Assembly (NCBI GenBank): GCA_025966315.1
Contig: JAOPUZ010000064.1
Location: forward strand, 1-64,000
From: Frankiales bacterium
GTDB taxonomy: Bacteria; Actinomycetota; Actinomycetes; Mycobacteriales; Jatrophihabitantaceae
Direction: 5' to 3'
Length of the DNA: 64,000 bases
Positions 59,285 to 64,000 of the stretch are shown piece after piece. The position numbers and the translations under genes are program-made. Each line of letters opens with the position of its first letter. Position 1 is the stretch's first letter. Below the pieces are notes generated by a model that was given only the letters and a program-made list of their open reading frames with translations, had not been told where the DNA came from and ran no database searches.

Positions 59285-59308
59285 GTCTTGTCCTTTGACT
59301 AACGGGGC

Positions 59309-59545
59309 TTAGCGAGCGGTCGAGGTGTACGGCAGCAACGCCATCTCGCGGGCGTTCTTGACCGCCTTCGCGATCTCACGCTGCTGCTGGGTGCTGACGC
59401 CGGTCACCCGGCGAGCACGGATCTTGCCCCGGTCGGAGATGAATTTGCGCAGCAGGGCGGTGTCCTTGTAGTCGATCGCCTCGATGCGGGTGGTCTTGAG
59501 CGGATTGGACTTCTTCTTGGGCTTGCGAATGGGCGGCTTTGCCAT
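59309..59545 (-). CDS. rpsR: 30S ribosomal protein S18, zinc-independent (C-) type
   Basis: 78 aa. The core [26 protein letters not shown] and the end [15 protein letters not shown] are canonical. All zinc ligands of the usual actinobacterial S18 are missing: the CxFCK segment reads [10 protein letters not shown] and the NCTQHQR segment VSTQQQR; the protein has no Cys or His. This is the zinc-independent form, normally a paralogue induced under zinc shortage, but here it sits in the main rpsF-ssb-rpsR-rplI operon. Confidence 0.95.
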   Translation of the reverse strand: MAKPPIRKPKKKSNPLKTTRIEAIDYKDTALLRKFISDRGKIRARRVTGVSTQQQREIAKAVKNAREMALLPYTSTAR

Positions 59546-59626
59546 GATCTGACTCCTGAGGAATTCTCGGCTGGCGCATGCGACCGAACCAACGGCCGCG
59601 ATGAAGCCATCGCGAAGGAAAGGACT

Positions 59627-60121
59627 TTAGAAGGGGGGCTCGTCGGAGAACCCGCCAGCAGGGCCGCCGGCGGGTGCGGCCGAGGCCCACGGATCGTCGG
59701 CCGGAGCCGCGCCACCGGGCGCGTTCTCGGCACCGAAACCGCCGCCGGAAGAGCCGCGCTGAGTGCGATTGACCTTGGCGGTTGCGTAACGCAGGGAAGG
59801 ACCTACCTCGTCCACCTGCATCTCGATGACCGTGCGCTTCTCGCCCTCACGGGTCTCGTACGAGCGTTGCTGCAAGCGTCCTTGGACGACAACACGCATG
59901 CCGCGGGTGAGCGACTCCGCGACATTCTCGGCGGCCTGACGCCAGATGGAGCAGCGCAGGAACAGGGCCTCGCCGTCCTTCCATTCGTTCGACTGACGAT
60001 CGAATGTGCGCGGCGTCGACGCGACCGTGAACGAGGCCACCGCAGCGCCGGATGGCGTGAAGCGAAGCTCCGGATCCGCGGTCAGGTTGCCGACCACCGT
60101 GATGATCGTTTCGCCGGCCAT
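59627..60121 (-). CDS. ssb: Single-stranded DNA-binding protein
   Basis: 164 aa with an N-terminal OB-fold ([54 protein letters not shown], then [40 protein letters not shown]). A Gly-rich linker leads to the acidic tail DEPPF, which binds partner proteins. It starts 1 bp after rpsF. Ubiquitous replication protein. Confidence 0.97.
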   Translation of the reverse strand: MAGETIITVVGNLTADPELRFTPSGAAVASFTVASTPRTFDRQSNEWKDGEALFLRCSIWRQAAENVAESLTRGMRVVVQGRLQQRSYETREGEKRTVIEMQVDEVGPSLRYATAKVNRTQRGSSGGGFGAENAPGGAAPADDPWASAAPAGGPAGGFSDEPPF

Positions 60122-60122
60122 G

Positions 60123-60455
60123 TCAGACCGACTTCGCCGCTGCGGCCGCAGCCTTCTTCGATGGCTTCTTCGGGACCGGGCGGAGCACCTTGGTCCGCAA
60201 TACGGACTCGTTGAGGTTCAGCTGACGGTCGAGCTCGATGACCGACGCCGGCTCCGCGTGCAGGTCGATGACCGCATAGATGCCCTCGGCCTTCTTGTTG
60301 ATCTCGAACGCAAGGCGGCGGCGTCCCCAGACATCGACCTTGTCGACCGAGCCGCCGTCCTTCTTGACGACGTTCAGAAACGCGTCGAGGGAGGGCGTGA
60401 TGGTCCGCTCGTCCAGCTCGGGATCGAGGATGACCATAACTTCGTAGTGGCGCAT
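60123..60455 (-). CDS. rpsF: 30S ribosomal protein S6
   Basis: 110 aa: [35 protein letters not shown], then [24 protein letters not shown], canonical for S6. The C-terminus is Lys/Ala-rich ([15 protein letters not shown]). The start MRHYEV has AGGAGG 13 nt upstream, somewhat far. It is the first gene of the operon; its leader may carry regulatory RNA. Confidence 0.97.
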   Translation of the reverse strand: MRHYEVMVILDPELDERTITPSLDAFLNVVKKDGGSVDKVDVWGRRRLAFEINKKAEGIYAVIDLHAEPASVIELDRQLNLNESVLRTKVLRPVPKKPSKKAAAAAAKSV

Positions 60456-60651
60456 GGGTGTAAACCAGCCTCCTGTGGACTGTGCGGCCACGGACTCTCC
60501 GTGGCAGGAGGGTGCAGCTGACCCGAGGCAGAACCCGTGCGCCGCGGTGAGCGGCAAGGTCTGACGTCGGAGAGGGACGAAGGCGCCCCTACAGACAGAC
60601 AACTCGGCAAGGTTACCCGCAAGGACGACTGCCGACGAAATCGTCATCCGG
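60456..60651 (-). promoter_or_regulatory. Leader of the rpsF operon
   Basis: Non-coding region with a hairpin CCACGG-ACTCT-CCGTGG (60488-60504) just before the RBS. The S6:S18 complex controls similar leaders in other bacteria; whether this sequence contains that binding motif could not be decided by eye. Confidence 0.35.
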
Positions 60652-61959
60652 TCAGCGCGGGTGGTACGCCTCGCGATGCGTGGGACGGCGCAACAGGAAC
60701 GTACGGGTGAAGCAAGCTGTCGCCATCGACAAGGCCAGCATCGCCAACACCACCAGGAAGGTCGGCAGCACCGTGAGAACAGAGCGATCCCGGCTCGATG
60801 CGATCTCTACGATCTTGGGCCCCCTAGGGGCTCGCCCGACCTGATTCGCCAGCAGCGCACCGCTACCTACCGGATTGGCGACGATTCCCGCACCCGCGCT
60901 CTGACCTTCGCCGATCGTCGTCCCCGGCGCCGGCCAGCCATTGCCATCGCCCACCGACGGCCCCGCGGCGCCCGAGCCGCCGAAGCCGCCCGAACTGCCT
61001 GCGGGAAGGCTCGACGGAGCGAAGGGACCGGAGGGACCAACCACCGCAGCGTCGGTCGAGGCCGGCTTAGTTCCGGCACCGGTGGATTCCGCCGCCCCCG
61101 AGCTCGAAACAGAACCAGCGTCGCCGGGCGATCCGACCGCCCCAGCCAATGGCGAACCGGCCGCAACCGTACGAACCGGAGCGGGCGCGGCGGACCGTAC
61201 GGCGGTCGGCGCCGAGCTGACGGCACCGACGAGACCGCCGACCACGGCTCCGAGCACCGGACCGACCGCCGGGAGATGACTGGCCGCCGGCAGCGTCACG
61301 GCCGGCGGCGTCACGCCAGGCAACCGAACCGGGGGCACGGTCACTCCTGGCACTGTCGGACTGACCGTCACGGCTGGCACCTGTGGTTGGACAGCGCAGC
61401 CGTTGGACGCCGTGCCGACCACGATCTGCCCAGACCAAGTCGCGGATACCCCGGCCCCGACCCCGCTGGCCGCTCGGAACGAGCTGGCGAGTTGCGAGAT
61501 CAGGTTCAGGGCGCCACCGAGCAAGCCGCCCGCCTGCGCGTTAGCCGTACCGCTGACGTAGGAGAAGGGCACCCGACCACTCGCCGGCACCGTCACATCG
61601 ACGGTTCGCGGCGCATTCGGCGCGTACGAGATGACCCGCACGACCTGATTTCGGGCGCCGCGGTTCAGCACGACTTGGACCGCCGGGGCCAGCACCAGAT
61701 TGGTGATCGGCGCCGAGGCCGAGCCGATCAGGCTGGTGCTGAACCGGACGGTCGACCGGGCGGGAGCGTTGATGGTGGCCGATGGCGTCGGGCAGGGAGC
61801 GGTGACCGGGCCGGCAACGGTCAGCGAGCTGCCGACCACCGTTGCCGCACCGGCAGTTGGCGAATGCAGAAACGAGGCGACCAGCATCCCGGCGAGGACG
61901 AGGGCGCCAGCGGGGATGCAACGCTCGCCGGGCGAACGTGCCCTCCGCTCCGCGTCCAT
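60652..61959 (-). CDS. Surface protein with C-terminal TM anchor
   Basis: A 435-aa exported protein. The signal peptide (about 15-38) is followed by a beta-rich domain (about 40-190, with [20 protein letters not shown] and [19 protein letters not shown], one cysteine pair). A long Pro/Gly/Ala/Ser stalk (about 190-385) leads to a TM helix ([24 protein letters not shown]) and basic tail [12 protein letters not shown]. The layout is that of a cell-wall-spanning, membrane-anchored protein. The family is unknown. It lies on the same strand upstream of rpsF. Confidence 0.7.
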   Translation of the reverse strand: MDAERRARSPGERCIPAGALVLAGMLVASFLHSPTAGAATVVGSSLTVAGPVTAPCPTPSATINAPARSTVRFSTSLIGSASAPITNLVLAPAVQVVLNRGARNQVVRVISYAPNAPRTVDVTVPASGRVPFSYVSGTANAQAGGLLGGALNLISQLASSFRAASGVGAGVSATWSGQIVVGTASNGCAVQPQVPAVTVSPTVPGVTVPPVRLPGVTPPAVTLPAASHLPAVGPVLGAVVGGLVGAVSSAPTAVRSAAPAPVRTVAAGSPLAGAVGSPGDAGSVSSSGAAESTGAGTKPASTDAAVVGPSGPFAPSSLPAGSSGGFGGSGAAGPSVGDGNGWPAPGTTIGEGQSAGAGIVANPVGSGALLANQVGRAPRGPKIVEIASSRDRSVLTVLPTFLVVLAMLALSMATACFTRTFLLRRPTHREAYHPR

Positions 61960-62056
61960 GACACCCCCTCAGCCCGTGCCTGTCTTATGCCCAGAATGCT
62001 GATGCTTATGCGAATCCTGGAGCACGATTGTCGGACCGAGGTGCTTACCTAGCGCT

Positions 62057-62593
62057 ATGACCGAAACAGGCCTCACGAATCCGGACATAGCGCTTGAAGA
62101 ATGGCCTCCGGACGCGCTCGATCTGCTGCGCCGGCTCAACACGCCTGAGATGACCGAATATCTCGGTGGGCCCGAGACGGAAGCGAAGCTGGTTGAACGC
62201 CAGCAGCGCTACCGTTCCACGAACAGTTCCAGCACCGATCAAATGTTCATGATCGTCACCCTGCCTGGACGAACTCCGGTCGGATCAGCGGGCTTCTGGG
62301 AGCGCAGTTGGCAGGGCGAACTGATTCTCGAAATGGGATGGTGCCTGCGCACCGAATTCCAGGGCCGGGGCATCGCGGTCGCGGCCGTACGCCTGGCCCT
62401 CGACGCGGCCCGCTCGTCGCGGGTCCACCGGTATGCGCACGCCTTCCCCGAGGTCGGACATGCGGCGTCGAACGCGGTTTGCCGTCGGGCCGGCTTCGAG
62501 CTGCGCGGGGAAAGCATGTTCGAATACCCGCCGGGCAACTTCTCGCCGAGCAACGACTGGCAACTCGACCTGCGCGCACCGTCGCCGTCCTGA
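62057..62593 (+). CDS. GNAT-family acetyltransferase (RimJ/RimL type)
   Basis: 178 aa. A GNAT fold with an N-terminal substrate part (LDLLRRLNTPEMTEYLGGPETEAKLVERQQRY), the core WQGELILEMGWCLRTEFQGRGIAVAAVRLALDAAR (acetyl-CoA loop QGRGIA) and AFPEVGHAASNAVCRRAGFELRGES. RimJ/RimL-like enzymes acetylate protein N-termini, antibiotics or small amines; the substrate is unknown. It is divergent from the surface protein gene. Confidence 0.88.
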   Translation: MTETGLTNPDIALEEWPPDALDLLRRLNTPEMTEYLGGPETEAKLVERQQRYRSTNSSSTDQMFMIVTLPGRTPVGSAGFWERSWQGELILEMGWCLRTEFQGRGIAVAAVRLALDAARSSRVHRYAHAFPEVGHAASNAVCRRAGFELRGESMFEYPPGNFSPSNDWQLDLRAPSPS

Positions 62594-62697
62594 CCGGCTG
62601 CGCCGAGAATGCCACGACGTCCCGTCACGAGGTCCTGCTCCAACGTGTCGCGGCAACGTCCTGCGGCGACGTCAGTGGCCAGTCGTAATCTGGGCGC

Positions 62698-63468
62698 ATG
62701 ACCGGCACCCAAATCATCGGCGCGCACGTCGACTCGACTGATCCGTTGGCGCACGCCGAAGCGGTGGACGCGGCGGCAGTTCAGTTCTTCCTCGCCGATC
62801 CGCAAGGCTGGAAGGCACCTAAGCCGCACCCGCACGCCGACGCCATCAAAGCAAGCGGACTGGCGGTGTATATCCATTCTCCGTACGTCCTGAACGTCGC
62901 TACCACGAACAACCGCATTCGTATCCCGAGTCGCAAACTTCTCGGCCAGCACGCCCAGGCCGCCGCCGAGATCGGGGCCAAAGGGCTCATTGTGCACGGT
63001 GGTCACGTCACGGGCGACGACGATCCCGCTGTCGGAGTAGACAATTGGCGCAAGGCTTTTGCGCAGGCCGCGGAGACCGGCGGCTTTCCGTTACCGATTT
63101 TGATCGAGAACACCGCGGGCGGGACGAAAGCGATGGCTCGCCACCTGGAATCGATCGCGCGGTTGTGGGACGCAATCGGCGAGTACGACCCGGGGTTCTG
63201 CCTGGATACCTGCCACGCCCATGCCGGCGGCGAGGACCTCGACGGCCTGGTCGAGCGGGTCAAAGCAATCACCGGCCGGATCGACCTCGTGCACGCCAAC
63301 GGCAGCCGGGACACCTTCGATTCGGGCGCCGACCGGCACGCCAACTTCGACAACAGCCTGCTTGCCGGCGAAGCGGTGGCCGGTGTGGTCAAGGCGGCCG
63401 GCTGCGACGCGCTGGTCGAAACGCCAGCTGACGGTCAGGCCGACGACATCAGCTTCCTGCGGAAGTAA
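62698..63468 (+). CDS. nfo: Deoxyribonuclease IV (endonuclease IV)
   Basis: A 256-aa TIM-barrel AP endonuclease. Metal-binding blocks are readable: HSPYVLNVA, VHGGHVTGDD, ILIENTAGGTKAM, FCLDTCHAHAGG, DLVHANGSRDTFDSGADRHAN and LVETPAD. It cleaves the DNA backbone at abasic sites in base-excision repair. The length is slightly short (E. coli Nfo 285 aa) but matches mycobacterial End. The ATG at 62698 leads directly into conserved sequence. It is convergent with proS, separated by a terminator hairpin. Confidence 0.93.
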   Translation: MTGTQIIGAHVDSTDPLAHAEAVDAAAVQFFLADPQGWKAPKPHPHADAIKASGLAVYIHSPYVLNVATTNNRIRIPSRKLLGQHAQAAAEIGAKGLIVHGGHVTGDDDPAVGVDNWRKAFAQAAETGGFPLPILIENTAGGTKAMARHLESIARLWDAIGEYDPGFCLDTCHAHAGGEDLDGLVERVKAITGRIDLVHANGSRDTFDSGADRHANFDNSLLAGEAVAGVVKAAGCDALVETPADGQADDISFLRK

Positions 63469-63487
63469 ACCGTCCCGCCCGGCGAAT

Positions 63488-63527
63488 GTCCTACCCACGC
63501 GCCCCTATAGGGGCGTACGAGTAGGAC
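63488..63527. terminator. Terminator hairpin of the GTCCTAC type
   Basis: The stem base GTCCTACCC/GAGTAGGAC and an inner perfect palindrome GCCCCTA-TAGGGGC lie between the convergent nfo and proS genes, touching the proS stop codon. It is related to the hairpin at 24035-24084. Confidence 0.8.
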
Positions 63528-64000
63528 CTATCGGGGCGTGCGGACTTCGGCCAGTACCTCGGCCACCGCGTCGGCCACCGGGACATCTCGTCGATCACCG
63601 GTCCGGCGATCACGCAACTCGACCACGCCGTCGGCCAGTCCCCGTCCGATGATCAGGATCGTGGGTACGCCCAGCAATTCGGAGTCGGCGAATTTGACGC
63701 CCGGCGACGCCTTCCGGTCATCGAGCAGCACCCGCACACCCAGCACCTCGAGTTCGGCGGTGATCCGTTCCGCTTCGGCGAAGATGACGGTGTCGTTCTT
63801 GTGAGCGGGCACGATGTGGACGTCCGCCGGGGCAATTTCCCGGGGCCAGCACAGGCCTCGTTCGTCGAGAGTCTGCTCGGCCACCGCGGCTACTGCCCGC
63901 GTTACACCGACTCCGTAGGAGCCCATGGTGATGGTCACGGGCTTGCCGTCCGGCCCGAGCGCGGTCAGTCCGAACACCTCGGCGTACTTGCGACCCAACT
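63528..64000 (-). CDS. proS: Prolyl-tRNA synthetase, C-terminal part
   Basis: The gene runs off the right end of the window; about 157 C-terminal residues are present. They contain the end of the class II catalytic domain ([38 protein letters not shown]; motif 3 with its Arg) and the anticodon-binding domain ([65 protein letters not shown]). This is the bacterial-type ProRS. The start lies outside the window. Confidence 0.95.
   Translation of the reverse strand, partial: LGRKYAEVFGLTALGPDGKPVTITMGSYGVGVTRAVAAVAEQTLDERGLCWPREIAPADVHIVPAHKNDTVIFAEAERITAELEVLGVRVLLDDRKASPGVKFADSELLGVPTILIIGRGLADGVVELRDRRTGDRRDVPVADAVAEVLAEVRTPR

Noticed and set aside
60456-60651. S6:S18-binding leader motif
   Set aside because: A hairpin is present but the specific conserved bulge could not be identified by eye; kept only as a low-confidence leader feature.

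Overview
High-GC DNA with actinobacterial gene content: a mycothiol-type maleylpyruvate isomerase homologue, a Dcd of the short bifunctional type, a class F sortase, a DrrAB-type transporter, NiCoT, LAL-type LuxR regulators and the order rpsF-ssb-rpsR-rplI-dnaB. Many genes overlap by ATGA. Genus cannot be fixed from this window; the mix fits the Frankiales/Jatrophihabitans/Nakamurella neighbourhood (inference). The rpsF-dnaB block usually lies near the chromosomal origin in actinobacteria.

Layout. 0.1-5.3 kb (minus strand): tRNA-Gly(CCC), a cell-surface group (lipoprotein, class F sortase, CHRD-like secreted protein, cupredoxin lipoprotein), and a methyltransferase coupled to an SGNH hydrolase. 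5.3-6.15 kb has no protein gene. It holds two paralogous small-RNA genes, each with its own promoter and terminator, and a third copy of the terminator hairpin. 6.2-13.9 kb: dcd, ilvE, a two-component system and a nitroreductase. 13.9-19.6 kb: a large S8 protease, then a compact operon of an 84-aa CxxC peptide, a DUF692/MNIO enzyme and an overlapping partner protein, which is a candidate new RiPP-type system. 19.7-29.3 kb: an RHH regulator with a FUSC protein, a lipoprotein, a divergent phosphoribosyltransferase, a nicotinamidase, an ECF sigma factor with SnoaL domain, a STAS protein and an ABC exporter. 29.3-40.5 kb: a large HELGGH metallopeptidase-like protein, an ArsR/AHSA1 pair with a palindromic operator, ilvA, a GT87-like membrane operon, a LuxR regulator and a zinc-ribbon MBL protein. 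40.5-53.8 kb: a PAS-GGDEF-EAL protein, a crotonase, a HemK-like methyltransferase, a nickel set (NiCoT with a Nur-like box, SCO4226-like protein), an ArsR-AHSA1 fusion, a LAL regulator, a VOC protein and a UvrA paralogue. 53.9-55.5 kb: an XRE/ImmA-IrrE locus whose first gene is split by a frameshift. 55.5-60.5 kb: dnaB with an intein that has class 3 hallmarks, a cluster of DnaA-box-like sites, and rplI, rpsR (without zinc ligands), ssb and rpsF. The end holds a surface protein, a GNAT, an endonuclease IV and the 3' end of proS.

The most notable points are the MNIO/CxxC-peptide operon, the twin sRNAs, the dnaB intein, the DnaA-box cluster, the nickel regulation and the split immunity-type gene. 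All identifications come from reading translated sequence and motifs; no database search was run.
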